Part shown: positions 46,701 through 52,504 of the stretch, piece after piece | Layout of the letters: each line of letters starts with the position of its first letter | Position numbering within the stretch: position 1 is the stretch's first letter | Source: Piliocolobus tephrosceles | Taxonomy: Eukaryota > Chordata > Mammalia > Primates > Cercopithecidae | DNA length: 64,000 nucleotides | NCBI RefSeq assembly: GCF_002776525.5 | Contig: NC_045441.1 | Coordinates: 130,801,402 to 130,865,401, forward strand | Direction of reading: 5' to 3' | Translations under genes and position numbers: made by a program | The notes under the pieces: generated by a model | Database searches by the model: none | What the model was told of the DNA's origin: nothing | Seen by the model: the letters and a program-made list of their open reading frames with translations, nothing else

Positions 46701-46903
46701 TCCAGGCGCCCGGGCTGCAGCAGCACCTCCGAGGCAGCCGGCTCCTCGGGCTCCCGCCTCCGGGGCGGCTCCGCGGCCGGCCGGGCGCCCCCGCCGCCGC
46801 CCCGGCCCCAGCCTCCCGCCTGCGGCTCCGGGGCCTGCGGCAGGGAGACGGCGGGGCCCTCGGCCCAGCGCAGCAGCGGCGCCGCGTCTCCCTGCTCCAC
46901 CAT
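8209..46903 (-). CDS. DENND11: DENND11 (LCHN / KIAA1147), complete coding region in nine exons
   Basis: Joined exons: 46903-46636, 31465-31366, 30430-30272, 19662-19509, 11951-11813, 10851-10720, 10587-10437, 9775-9707, 8404-8209. They sum to 1368 nt, which is 455 codons plus TAG, with GT-AG at all eight introns and phase kept throughout. I recognise the product as the DENN-family protein LCHN, whose human form I recall as the same length. The N-terminus (residues 1-70) is Gly/Pro/Arg-rich and looks disordered. The DENN core follows: a uDENN-like strand at about 74-88 ([15 protein letters not shown]) and a central part with the typical W-x-x-x-LL-x-K-R-R-like stretch in exon 5. DENN proteins generally act as Rab guanine-nucleotide exchange factors; the specific Rab partner is not visible here. 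Transcription starts from a CpG island, which suggests broad expression. The frame has no break, so the gene appears intact. Confidence 0.96.
9707..9775 (-). CDS. DENND11: DENND11 coding exon 8 (residues 368-390)
   Basis: This 69-bp exon encodes [20 protein letters not shown] and FV, with an acidic stretch EVEED...CEED. The acceptor is CCCAACAG and the donor GTGAGT. It begins by completing an Arg codon and ends with CT of a Leu codon completed by A at the start of exon 9. At 69 bp with matching phases on both sides, skipping it would keep the frame. Confidence 0.93.
9905..10112 (+). repeat. MIR element in DENND11 intron 7
   Basis: Diverged MIR core: 'ggtaatcttaggcaagtaac', '...ggggatgatgataac', '...gcttctaatacagcgaccaacacaatgaaggtgctcag'. 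The order of the motifs follows the MIR consensus. Confidence 0.65.
10437..10587 (-). CDS. DENND11: DENND11 coding exon 7 (residues 318-367)
   Basis: This 151-bp exon encodes [20 protein letters not shown] and then [20 protein letters not shown] ending in EKYRRLNEQ. It is rich in charged residues and probably helical. The acceptor is GGTTCCACAG. The donor is AG|GTAGCG, which lacks the usual A or G spacing after GTA and is probably weak. Two bases (AG) of Arg368 stay here and are completed by the first G of exon 8. Confidence 0.94.
10720..10851 (-). CDS. DENND11: DENND11 coding exon 6 (residues 274-317)
   Basis: This 132-bp exon opens [14 protein letters not shown], which contains a run of four cysteines, and continues [20 protein letters not shown] and LEVEVSYVA. 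The acceptor is CCCCACAG and the donor is GTGAGT. It is separated from exon 7 by an intron of only 132 bp. Both flanks are GC-rich and free of repeats. Confidence 0.95.
11813..11951 (-). CDS. DENND11: DENND11 coding exon 5 (residues 228-273), core of the DENN domain
   Basis: This 139-bp exon encodes [20 protein letters not shown] followed by [20 protein letters not shown] and GVVCYR. The '[14 protein letters not shown]' segment is the classic central DENN motif, an amphipathic helix followed by a hydrophobic strand. The acceptor is TTTTTTCAG. The donor GTAACC departs from consensus at positions +4 to +6, so this is one of the weaker donors of the gene. One base (G) of Val274 remains on this exon. 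Confidence 0.95.
12470..12760 (-). repeat. AluS element in DENND11 intron 4
   Basis: Full-length minus-strand Alu with T-rich start and GACTGGCC end. The flanks share CCACTCTTCCT (12458-12468 and 12761-12771), a target-site duplication. Confidence 0.93.
12833..13030 (+). repeat. MIR element
   Basis: MIR motifs in order: 'taagagcataagctctgatc', 'ccctgccatttactaac', 'tcacctaccttgtagggtta'. Confidence 0.65.
13837..14135 (+). repeat. AluS element with perfect 14-bp target-site duplication
   Basis: Full-length, plus strand, ending in a (CAAA)n-type tail. Flanked by AGATGAATCTGAGG at 13823-13836 and 14136-14149. Confidence 0.93.
14778..15081 (-). repeat. Alu element
   Basis: Full-length minus-strand Alu starting with about 22 T residues. 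TAAAGTTTTT occurs on both sides, a likely target-site duplication. Confidence 0.92.
15327..15597 (-). repeat. AluY-like element truncated at its 5' end
   Basis: The T run, GAGACGGAGTCTCGCTCTGT and 'tcgatctcctgaccttgtga' are of the young Y type. The last 30 or so bases (the Alu 5' end) are absent. CATACATGCT flanks it on both sides (15317-15326 and 15598-15607), showing the truncation occurred at insertion. Confidence 0.9.
15829..16430. mobile_element. Nested Tigger-type DNA transposons (MER2-like host with inserts)
   Basis: The outer halves (15829-16018 and about 16315-16430) carry MER2-like sequence ('gccctctgtatcccgatacc', 'gtattataagtaatctagag', then '...gcagataccaagggatgatg'). Between them lies a second Tigger-type element with AGGTCCCTGATTTACCATGA at its left and CATCGTAAGTCAGGGACT near 16199-16216, mutually inverted ends. 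A further related right-end fragment runs to about 16315. Confidence 0.6.
16648..16955 (-). repeat. AluS element
   Basis: Minus-strand Alu that begins with a degenerate (TTTA/TTTG)n tail and ends CACCATGCCTGGCC. Confidence 0.93.
17690..18236 (+). mobile_element. MLT1-type (ERVL-MaLR) solo LTR
   Basis: Recognisable LTR motifs in order: 'acttccatgattaggttaca', 'ggagagacccacatggctaa', 'acagaagctgtgaaataata' and the end 'agatgactaatacag'. No internal coding region is attached. Confidence 0.75.
18595..18800 (+). repeat. MIR element
   Basis: Diverged MIR: 'aaaccttggctctaactcct', 'ctataagacctaaagcaagt', 'aatagctggcacaatgcgta'. Confidence 0.6.
19509..19662 (-). CDS. DENND11: DENND11 coding exon 4 (residues 176-227)
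   Basis: This 154-bp exon encodes [20 protein letters not shown], then a Gly-rich loop ([17 protein letters not shown]), and [13 protein letters not shown]. The acceptor is TTTTTCTGCAG and the donor is GTGAGG. The polypyrimidine tract is short and is immediately preceded by a TATG/TG-rich microsatellite (see 19680-19729). The exon ends exactly on a codon boundary. Confidence 0.95.
19680..19729 (+). repeat. (CATA/CATG)n(CA)15 microsatellite at the exon 4 splice acceptor
   Basis: On the plus strand a tetranucleotide block (CATACATG)n is followed by 30 bp of pure (AC)n at 19699-19728. On the transcribed strand this reads (TG)15 then TATGCATG repeats, ending 18 bases before exon 4. Confidence 0.95.
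20452..20880 (+). mobile_element. MLT1-type (ERVL-MaLR) LTR
   Basis: Motifs in order: 'ttgaattttgtccccac', 'ggaacttatttggatagcat', 'ctgtccttatagaaagggga', 'aagccaaggaaccccaaaga' and 'ctagaactgtgagacact'. The element is close to full LTR length. Confidence 0.8.
21568..21812. repeat. Diverged tandem duplication, units of 125 and 120 bp
   Basis: Unit 1 (21568-21692) and unit 2 (21693-21812) both begin TTCAAAGGT, contain 'aatttccctaaaa' and 'ctgtgttaaagggggctgtg', and end in TTTTTTCATT. They differ by several substitutions and small indels, so the event is not recent. Confidence 0.9.
22583..22829 (+). repeat. Alu element followed by a (TG/TA)n tail
   Basis: Plus-strand Alu with an internal deletion in the middle A-rich region. 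The A tail has decayed into a TA/TG microsatellite (22829-22912). Confidence 0.9.
22829..22912 (+). repeat. (TA)n(TG)n compound microsatellite grown from an Alu tail
   Basis: ATATATAT is followed by (TG)10 and then several mixed TGTA/TATG units. Confidence 0.9.
22965..23330 (+). repeat. Old L1M-type LINE fragment
   Basis: ORF2/3' features are recognisable though heavily diverged: 'actgctggtgcagggataca', 'attccccttctcggattgtg', 'gaacaccctaaaaccccaat', 'aatgctgtgaaaccacaata'. Confidence 0.55.
23336..23434 (-). repeat. Short Alu fragment (3' part)
   Basis: Minus strand: GGAGACGGAGTCTCGCTCTG through CTGCAACCTCTACCTCTGG, then it stops abruptly. Only about 95 bases of the right monomer are present. 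Confidence 0.9.
24299..24595 (+). repeat. AluS/Y element inserted in an old L1
   Basis: Full-length from GGCCGGGCGCGGTGGTTCAT to the A tail. Related AATTAA(TA)AGAAAA sequences on both sides suggest a target-site duplication. Confidence 0.93.
24620..25330 (+). repeat. Old L1ME-type LINE, ORF2 3' end and 3' UTR
   Basis: Contains decayed ORF2-end landmarks: 'ctgggcatgcaaatggcaca', 'catcaatttcatttcggaaa', 'catttgtagcagtaaatgga', 'acaaccaaatgtctatcaat'. It runs into an (AC)n stretch at 25229-25242. Confidence 0.65.
25380..25830 (+). mobile_element. Old interspersed repeat copy A (class not assigned)
   Basis: Shares ordered motifs with the stretch at 27130-27605: 'caatggaatgtgag', 'ccctcttcctata', 'gggtccaagaatgaccagtg...cctacc' and 'ggggtctgttctt'. 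The two copies lie in the same direction 1.3 kb apart. I think this is an old LTR-like repeat but cannot name the family safely. Confidence 0.5.
25467..25559. repeat. Near-perfect 35-bp inverted repeat (hairpin) with a 23-base loop
   Basis: Left arm 25467-25501 and right arm 25525-25559 pair at 33 of 35 positions. The centre contains a perfect 16-bp tandem duplication (TTCCAGATCCCGGAAG at 25498-25513 and 25514-25529). Confidence 0.97.
27130..27605 (+). mobile_element. Old interspersed repeat copy B (class not assigned)
   Basis: Motifs matching copy A: 'caatggaatatgag', 'ccctcttccctatgagctg', 'gggtccctgaacaattgtat', 'gggcctctgttcttgcc', ending 'ccctaactaataaaa'. It lacks the inverted arm seen in copy A. 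Confidence 0.5.
28166..28488 (+). repeat. Alu with an internal tandem duplication and 19-bp target-site duplication
   Basis: The right monomer carries a repeated 'cagctactcagggggctg' (about 28317-28358). Flanked by AAACATTTGGCAAGTTCAG at 28147-28165 and 28489-28507. Confidence 0.93.
28742..29055 (-). repeat. AluJ element
   Basis: Diverged minus-strand Alu with J-type features ('caatcatagctca', 'cctgggctcaagccatc'-like). Confidence 0.88.
29720..29858 (+). repeat. Alu left-monomer (FLAM-like) fragment
   Basis: Only the left monomer is present, from 'ggctcacgcctataatccca' to 'cctgtctctaccaaaaaag', ending in an A-rich tract. Confidence 0.8.
30272..30430 (-). CDS. DENND11: DENND11 coding exon 3 (residues 123-175)
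   Basis: This 159-bp exon encodes the [19 protein letters not shown] block and then [20 protein letters not shown], ending in the [12 protein letters not shown] region. The acceptor is CTTCTAG and the donor is GTACGT, a less common but usable donor. Two bases (CG) of Arg176 stay on this exon and are completed by the G at the start of exon 4. The pattern 'R-A-R-M-x-S-V-G-I-L' resembles the arginine-rich strand seen in uDENN regions of related proteins, which is inference from family resemblance. Confidence 0.95.
31366..31465 (-). CDS. DENND11: DENND11 coding exon 2 (residues 90-122)
   Basis: This 100-bp exon is bounded by an acceptor ...CCTACAG and a donor GTAAGT. It encodes [20 protein letters not shown] and then [13 protein letters not shown]. 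It joins exon 1 in phase 1 and leaves two bases (AT) of an isoleucine codon for the next exon. It contains no ATG-initiated frame longer than about 40 codons, so it is easily missed by open-frame scanning. It is flanked by unique DNA and lies 935 bp upstream of exon 3. Confidence 0.94.
32257..32423 (-). repeat. Alu right-monomer copy, part of a trimeric array
   Basis: Minus strand from the T run through to 'cacccagctaatttttg', where a (TTG)7 run (32422-32442) leads straight into a complete second Alu. Confidence 0.88.
32424..32727 (-). repeat. AluS/Y element, full length, joined to the previous Alu
   Basis: Minus strand, from GAGACAGAGTCTCGCTCTGT to 'agccaccaccccaggcc'. No left monomer of the first Alu follows, so the pair has three monomers in total. 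Confidence 0.9.
33789..34652 (+). mobile_element. 5'-truncated L1PA/PB-type LINE-1 carrying an expanded minisatellite
   Basis: The element begins within ORF2 ('gttcattgcagcactattca'), includes the ORF2 C-terminus (frame ending ...MFSLISGS, stop at 34432) and the 3' UTR ('gaacacatggacacagggag', 'ctatgtaacaaacctgcaca'), and ends in an A-rich tail. GAAAAGTGC at 33780-33788 and 34653-34661 is the target-site duplication. The inserted element splits an older L1M fragment. Array details are given at 33850-34306. Confidence 0.9.
33850..34306 (+). repeat. Minisatellite: eight copies of a 57/58-bp unit within L1 ORF2
   Basis: The anchor TAGACTGG occurs at 33857, 33914, 33971, 34029, 34086, 34143, 34200 and 34258, giving spacings of 57, 57, 58, 57, 57, 57 and 58. 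The unit corresponds to the ORF2 stretch that normally occurs once, from 'ggtagactggat' to 'actatgcagcc'. 57 bp is 19 codons, so the frame stays open across the array, with repeats such as [19 protein letters not shown]. Confidence 0.97.
35428..35456 (+). repeat. (CCT)n trinucleotide run
   Basis: About eight CCT/CTC repeats lie in otherwise unique DNA of intron 1. The reverse strand would encode a poly-Arg run, which explains a spurious open frame there. Confidence 0.9.
36003..36303 (+). repeat. AluYRa-type (Old World monkey) element
   Basis: Full length, with the diagnostic GAGATCCGGCCATTGCACTC and little decay. Flanked by a perfect 14-bp target-site duplication AGAGACTAATTTTA (35988-36001 and 36304-36317). 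Confidence 0.92.
36735..38690 (+). repeat. L1M (L1MA/MB-type) LINE, ORF2 end and 3' UTR
   Basis: ORF2 landmarks include 'caatcccgatcaaaatccca', 'tggaacagaatacagaggct', 'gctgatgaggatgtgggaca' and 'catatgacccagcaactatg', then a 3' UTR ending in 'gctctaaaaaataaaatata'. It is interrupted at 37166-37390 by an AluJ. All frames contain stops, so it is dead. The 153-codon minus-strand frame at 38023-38484 is only its antisense. Confidence 0.88.
37166..37390 (+). repeat. AluJ element, 5' truncated, inside the L1M
   Basis: Begins within the left monomer ('agcctaggtaacatagcgag') and ends 'cagagtgagaccctgtctct' with an AAT-rich tail. Confidence 0.85.
38795..38830 (+). repeat. (TTTTA)n run at an Alu tail
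   Basis: Four to five ATTTT units pass directly into the poly-T start of the minus-strand Alu that follows. Confidence 0.85.
38830..39130 (-). repeat. AluYRa-type (Old World monkey) element
   Basis: Full length, minus strand. 'cagtggccggatctcagctc' is the complement of the GAGATCCGGCC diagnostic, and 'gtcgcccaagctgg' is shared by this lineage. It abuts an older AluJ directly. Confidence 0.92.
39131..39425 (-). repeat. AluJ element
   Basis: Older, diverged minus-strand Alu ('caatcatagctcactataac', 'gggctcaaatgatcc') lying head to tail with the younger copy. Confidence 0.86.
39426..41930. other. Intron 1 stretch with no recognisable features
   Basis: Mostly unique, moderately AT-rich DNA. 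I see no exon signature on either strand and no young repeat. Confidence 0.5.
41938..42100 (+). repeat. MIR element
   Basis: 'gggctctggccctaacttta' ... 'gtgcacctgtttttctcatg' ... 'cacagtccttggcacacagt' 'aggcactcagg' follow MIR order. Confidence 0.65.
42101..46150. other. Intron 1 stretch, mostly unique
   Basis: No exon signature is seen. It holds an A17 run at 42601-42617, a CA/CT-rich patch at 43680-43720, a G-rich patch at 43799-43845 and the last 65 bases of an Alu at 45258-45325. Confidence 0.5.
45258..45325 (+). repeat. Alu 3' end fragment
   Basis: Only 'gagccactgcgtattccagc' to the A20 tail remains, about 65 bases of the right monomer. Confidence 0.88.
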
Positions 46904-47130
46904 GGCGAGGCGAGGCGGAGCCGCGGGCGCGAGGGGCGGGGCGGGCTAGCTGCGGGAACCCCCCTCGCCTGGCCGCGCCAACGCCGCCGCCGCCCGCCGG
47001 GTCTGGCGCTGCCCGGGGCCCCGCCGCGTAAGCGCCTTTCCCACGGAGCCGGAGCAGGCGTCCGCGGAACCGGCTTCGGGAACCGCGAGCCAGTTCCGAG
47101 GCGCCGGTGTGCGCGTCCGTGTGTGGGACG
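46180..47130. promoter_or_regulatory. CpG island and promoter of DENND11
   Basis: GC content and CpG density rise sharply here compared with flanks of about 40% GC. The island spans coding exon 1, the start of intron 1 and about 200 bp upstream of the ATG. Overlapping GC boxes (GGGGCGGGGCGGG, 46933-46945) lie about 30-42 bases 5' of the ATG on the minus strand, so they sit in or next to the 5' UTR. No TATA box is seen. The transcription start cannot be fixed from sequence alone but is expected between about 46920 and 47110. Confidence 0.85.
46636..46903 (-). CDS. DENND11: DENND11 coding exon 1 (residues 1-89)
   Basis: The ATG at 46903-46901 sits in a good Kozak context (GCC ATG G) and opens [13 protein letters not shown]. 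The exon is very GC-rich and encodes a low-complexity stretch with a run of five glycines and many Pro/Arg/Glu residues, then a hydrophobic strand [11 protein letters not shown] that looks like the start of the DENN fold. The donor is G|GTGAGG with the intron beginning at 46635; the exon ends one base into codon 90 (Gly). The frame carries on open past the donor, but the continuation turns into GC-rich nonsense, and the next residues expected for this protein are found in the exon at 31465. Confidence 0.95.
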
Positions 47131-47370
47131 CGTGCGGCCGGAACTTTCATCCTTGCGTGCATGCACCTGTGTGCGGGGGGAGGTGCCTTCTCACCTAGGG
47201 TTCCGTGGTATAGCTACCACTGTGAGTTTTTATGTCATCATTATTTTTTAAAGTCCCCTGGTCCTGTGGACCGTGACAGATATGTATTACATAATCCTGG
47301 ATGTGTGGCAGAATCTGCTTCTAAGCAGCGGAGTGAGGCAGAGGCGCCCTGGCTACCCAGGTGTTTGCAA

Positions 47371-48640
47371 TATAGCCACCAATAAACACTGAAAAGGCCA
47401 TAGGGTTAAGGTTTGGGAATTTTGCTCTTCCTTTTATATTGCAAACTGATTAGGATAGAGTATGAGTTTATTTCCTGGTATATATACAACTTGAGGGAAT
47501 TAGGAGATGCTGGAGCGTTTGTGGGGAGAGGGATATTCCCTCAGAAGATCAGGAAAAGGTTGCTCAGGGGAAAAGGGGAAAGTCAGCTCTAAAGCTGATG
47601 GCTTTGGAAATTGATTAGGGGTTTTCTATGAACCCCCATTTTATATTTAAAAATAAATTTTAAATGCCTCAATCCGTGAGGTAAATCTAGCAGCTAAGCA
47701 ACTCTTTAAGAGGACATGTATATAAAAATAGGAAGAGCTATTAAAATGGAAAGAAGGAGGTGGCAAGCGGAGGAGGTACACAGTTCATCCAGGGTTCAGC
47801 AAGTTACTCCACGGTTTGCCTGTTCTCAAAAGGACTCAGTAGAGCTATGTGTTGGGTGTTACTCCAGGGGATGTTTATGAACATCCGTGTCCTACACATC
47901 AGCAGTGCAATGATAATGTGATTTAACCCGTATCCTTAAGGAGATAACCAATGATTGCCCTAGGCTGCCACTTCTAGTCTAAAATCTATGATATAACAAT
48001 GAAGAATGTACTTATGCAGCATTTTACCCCCAGGAACAGGGTCTACTTTCATTATTTACATATTTAGTTCAGCCTTTTCCCGACCTTACAAGGGCAAGTT
48101 TACAAGGGCAAGTAAGTGACCATTCAACGCTCACTCCCTGGAGTATATAGACAGTCACTGAAATAGATGAGGAGCCCCAGGCATGGTCCAGCCAACACCA
48201 GGGCCAGGGCATTATCTGGTTCATTCAAAGCTTACCAGACTAGACTATATCCAAACTACTCCAAGCCAAATTCCAAAGCCCGCTACTTCAGAAGATCAGG
48301 CCATAGCCAAAGCTTTTCAGGTTGAGGCATTCAAAATTTTATTTTTAAATATAAAGTAGAGGTTCATAGAGCATAAACAATTTCTAGAGCCATTAGCTTT
48401 AGGGATGATGGACTTTCTCCTTCTCCCTGGGGGGACTTCCTTGTCCTGATCTTTTGTAGGAATAGCCATCTTCCACCCTCCCACCCGCCAGCACATCCTA
48501 GATTTAATACCCTCAAGCTGTGTATATACCAGGAAATAAACTCGTAATTCCCCTCCCAATCAGTTTTTCATATAAACAGAAAAGGAAAATTTCCAAACCC
48601 TAAGCCTATGGCCTTCTCAGTCTTCATTTGTGTGTATATA
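47371..48640. repeat. Long inverted repeat upstream of DENND11 (arms about 310 bp, spacer about 640 bp)
   Basis: Left arm about 47371-47676 and right arm about 48318-48640 are inverted relatives. Shared blocks include a perfect 19-mer GTTTATTTCCTGGTATATA (47466-47484; reverse complement at 48523-48541), 'aaggccatagg', 'aaagatcagga' and 'ttatatttaaaaataaa'. The spacer shows no similarity between halves. Family unknown. Confidence 0.85.
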
Positions 48641-48659
48641 CTGGCTTATCAGCCACAAT

Positions 48660-49585
48660 GTCTATCTTTAAATTCCTGGTGCATGATAAGTGTCCAACGA
48701 ATACTTGTCAATTAAATTAAATATATGAATGAAAGTAGAGACTTACAATTCTGTGCAATGGGCCCTCTTGTCAGGCTTTATCTAACATCTTGGACCTAGT
48801 AGGTGTTCAAAAATGTTGATGACAGTGATGACATCCCTCTTAGCACATGCATTCACAGTCTGATTGAGGTATTATACCTGACCATCAGTTATCTCCTCTT
48901 TGGTGACTGAATTTCACAAGATGATAGAGAGGGAACTAATTGAATTTAGCTATTAGAATAGCTCTGCTGTTGATGAAAAGAAGAGAGGAAGGAGCAATCA
49001 TATTCAGGGACCCTAGTCTGATGTAATATTTCAAAATGATTTCACCTAGGACACCATATGTGTAAAACTGAAAATTTATTGTACTTTCCCAAATACTAAA
49101 TATGTCTATGTTATATCAAATACAGAAAACTATCTTTGATCTATAATCTCACCACTGAGTTGGCCACTGTTAAGATATTGCTGATCCTATTTCATCAATT
49201 CTAGGGTGCAAAAATGTTTAGTTTTTACTGTTGCCATAGTGACTCACGATTGCTGCTAGTCTCTGCTGAGGTCTAGTTCTCATAGAGGACATTTTGACTT
49301 GCTTTTGTTAGCCATCTAGAGGCACCACCAACTTGAGACTGCTTTGAATAAATTCTCCACTGAGGTTCATTCAACCACACAACCTAGCTTCAATACTGAC
49401 TTGTAGTTCACATTCTTAGGCAAGATTATTTTCTCCTTTCACCTAGTGACCCAGTTGAGACAAGCACATTTTCTTGCTTGTCAGATCTCTCCGTGTGGGA
49501 GGTTTACTGGCCACAGTTTCTTCATAGTACCCCCATTAGACTTCTCATTTTTTAAATTATGAATGGCACATAAATATAATAGAAC
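48660..49585. other. Intergenic, nothing clear
   Basis: It has only a possible L2/MIR tail at 48670-48730 ('gcatgataagtgtccaacga' ... 'aatatatgaatgaa'). Confidence 0.4.
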
Positions 49586-49587
49586 AG

Positions 49588-49913
49588 TCAGCCCTCCACA
49601 TTCACAGGTTCAGCATCGGTGGTAACGTTACCTTGTTGCTGACATGTACTATGTAGTTAGGCCTAGGAAGGTTGCATCTGCACTGAACACATGCAGCCTT
49701 TTTCTTGTCATTTTTCCCTAAATAATATAGTAGAATGACTGTTTACATTTTATTAGGTATTGTAAGTAGTCTAAAGATTAAAGTATATAGGATGATATGC
49801 CTAGGTTACGTGTAAATACTATGCCATTTTATATCAGGGCCTTGAGCATCCATGGATTTTGGTATCCATGGGGGTCCTGAAACCAATTCCCACAGATACC
49901 AAGGGAGGACTAT
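49588..49913. mobile_element. MER2-like (TcMar-Tigger) DNA transposon
   Basis: Starts CAGTCAGCCCTCCACATTCA and ends with the inverted partner 'cagataccaagggaggacta'. The body 'ggtattgtaagtagtctaaa' and 'ggtatccatgggggtcctga' fits MER2 as I know it. It is a sibling of the outer element at 15829-16430. Confidence 0.75.
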
Positions 49914-50847
49914 ATATCTTAAAATAGATATATGTATGTTTACATGTTGAAATTATGCTCTATATCCATTTTGTGTTATTTTTACCCTTAACATCAGAAT
50001 ATGAACAATTTGAGATCTGATTTAGAAACTTTTTATATGCATCCTTTTTTTTTTTTTTGAGATGGAGTGGCCTGCATCATTCTTATGTATGTTTTCTGTT
50101 GTATGTGTGTTTGATCATTTATTTAGCCATCTTTCATTGCTAGATAGTCAAGACCCTCCCTTTTTGTTGTGCCTAAAGTTTTGACCAAATATCATTCTTA
50201 CTAAGCCCTGTGATACTAAGCCCCGTGCATAGCACTGGGACAGCCAGGAAGAAAACAGACGTTCCTTCTCATCAGGCTCACAGCCAGGCAGGAAAGACAG
50301 CTTCAAGGCAAGAAATGAAATACAGAATGAGGGGAGACAGGTTGGGGAAATATGATCTGCCATTCAGGTGGCTGGCTTATGATAAAGGTGGCAATGCTGG
50401 GTTAAAGTGCATTCACAATTGTAAGGTTCTCTTGATTGTGCTGCCAAATTGTTGATTCACCAGTGTATATGAGTATCAGTTTCATTTCACCCTTGTCTAA
50501 ATGAGGTATTGCCACTTAAAATTGTTTTTGCCAATTTGTCAGAGGAAAATAACATTTTGTTTCATGTTTATGTTTTGTAATTAAATCTCTAATCATGTTT
50601 TCAAACTACATGTTGGCGAATTGTGGTTCCTCTTCAGCGCACCGTCTGTCCGTGATGCCCTTTGCTCGCTTGTCCTTTGCTCATTTGCACTGTCTTTCTG
50701 TGATGCCCGATACTCATTACCAATTTGTATGAGTTCTTTATGCATAAGAATATTAATCTTTTGTCTGGCATAATATTTAATATTATTTAATTGTTAATAT
50801 AATGTATGTTTCCAATGCCATTTATTTGCTACATAATCAGTTTTTTT

Positions 50848-51160
50848 GTGATTTTTTTTTTTTTTTTTTTTTTTTGAGACGGAGTCTCCCTCTGTTGCCC
50901 AGGCTGGAGTGCAGTGGTGCAATCTCGGCTCACTGCAAGCTTCTCCTCCCAGGTTCACGCCATTCTCCTGCCTTAGCCTCCCAAGTAGCTGGGACTACAG
51001 GGACCCACCACCACGCCCAGCTAATTTTTTTTTTTTTTTAAGTGGAGACAGGGTTTCACCATGTTAGCCAGGATGGCCTCAATCTCCTGGACTCATGATC
51101 TGCCTGCCTCGGCCTCCCAAAGTGCTGGGATTACAGGAGTGAGCCACTACGCCCAGCCTT
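50848..51160 (-). repeat. AluY/S element
   Basis: Full-length minus-strand Alu with a 23-base T run and a second T13 run in its middle region. Confidence 0.92.
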
Positions 51161-51229
51161 TTTTGTGACTTTTTATGTTGCTTTGACATTTAGAAAGTTG
51201 GTCCCCCACCAAAAATTTGATCAACATTT

Positions 51230-51537
51230 ACTTTATTTTTATTTTTTATTTTTTCAAGACAGAGTCTTGCTCTGTTGCCCAGGCTGGAGTGCAGTGGCAC
51301 GATCTTGGCTCACTGCAACCTCCACATCCCGGGTTTAAGCAATTCTCCTGCCTTAGCCCCACTAGTAGCTGGGATTACAGGTGTACGCCACCATGCCCAT
51401 CTAATTTATGTATTTTTAGTAGAGACGGGGTTTTGCCTTGTTGGCCAGGCTGGTCTCGAACTCCTGACCTCAAGTGATCTGCCCGCCTCAGCCTCTCAAA
51501 GTGCTGGGATTACAGGTGTGAGCCACTGCACCTGGCC
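51230..51537 (-). repeat. AluS element
   Basis: Full-length, minus strand, 70 bp from the previous Alu in the same orientation. Confidence 0.92.
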
Positions 51538-52203
51538 CCCCCCTTTTTTTTCTTTTTTGGTTATTTATAAATTGATTTCCTACATTTAATTTCTTAATCT
51601 ACTCAATGCCTATATTGATACGTGGTAAGAAGTAAGACTAAAAATTTTGCATTGAACAGTTAATCAATAATTCCTACATGACTTATTGAATAGTTATTTC
51701 ACTTCCTATGACTTATAATTCTCCTTTAAATACAATAGTAAATTTCTGTAGGTATCACTCACCATTGACCTGTCTGTTCTTACACTAGTACCACACTAAT
51801 TATTATACATATATTTTAAACTTTTATTTCCATGACAAGTAGTCTTGTTCCTTTACTCTCTTTAAAAAAAAATTATTCAGCCATTCTTTGACTATTATTT
51901 TTCCATGTGAACTTTAAAATAATTTTATCTAATTTCTCAAAAAAGTGAGTTTTCATTCAAATTGCATGAGAAATACATATTCACTGTATGTAAGGCAGGA
52001 AGACATAGCGTCTTTCTATCACTGAGTCATTTTATTCTATCTTGCAGGAATAGTGTTCCATAGAGGTAAGGAATAGGTAGCTCTGCATTCATAATTAATA
52101 TGCATAATTAGTTGCCAAGACAAATACTGGTGGTCCAGACAGGAATCCAAATTGTGAGGCAAGCTGAGGTGTTACAGGGATGAAATTAAGAATGGACAAG
52201 ATG

Positions 52204-52504
52204 GGCCGGGCGCGGTGGCTGATGCCTGTAATCCCAGCACTTTGGGAGGCGGAGGCGGGCGGATCATGAGGTCAGGAGATCGAGACCATCCTGGCTAACA
52301 TGGTGAAACCCCGTCACTACTAAAAATACAAAAAAAATTAGCCGGGTGTGATGGTGGGTGCCTGTAGTCCCAGCTACTCAGGAGGCAGGAGAATGGCGTG
52401 AACCTGGGAGGTGGAGCTTGCAGTGAGCCAAGATCACGCCACTGCACTTCAGCCTGGGCGACAGAGTGAGACTCCATCTCAAAAAAAAAAAAAAAAAAAA
52501 AAAA
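52204..52504 (+). repeat. AluY element with 13-bp target-site duplication
   Basis: Plus strand, GGCCGGGCGCGGTGGCTGAT to a 26-base A tail. AATGGACAAGATG flanks it (52191-52203 and 52505-52517). It has the human-type AGATCACGCCACTGCACT rather than the CCGGCC form. Confidence 0.93.

Noticed and set aside
46526..47251. 241-codon plus-strand frame, and 270- and 176-codon minus-strand frames, across the CpG island
   Set aside because: GC-rich DNA has few stop codons. Only the frame starting at 46903 joins correctly to downstream exons; the others are low-complexity Arg/Pro/Gly/Ala shadows.
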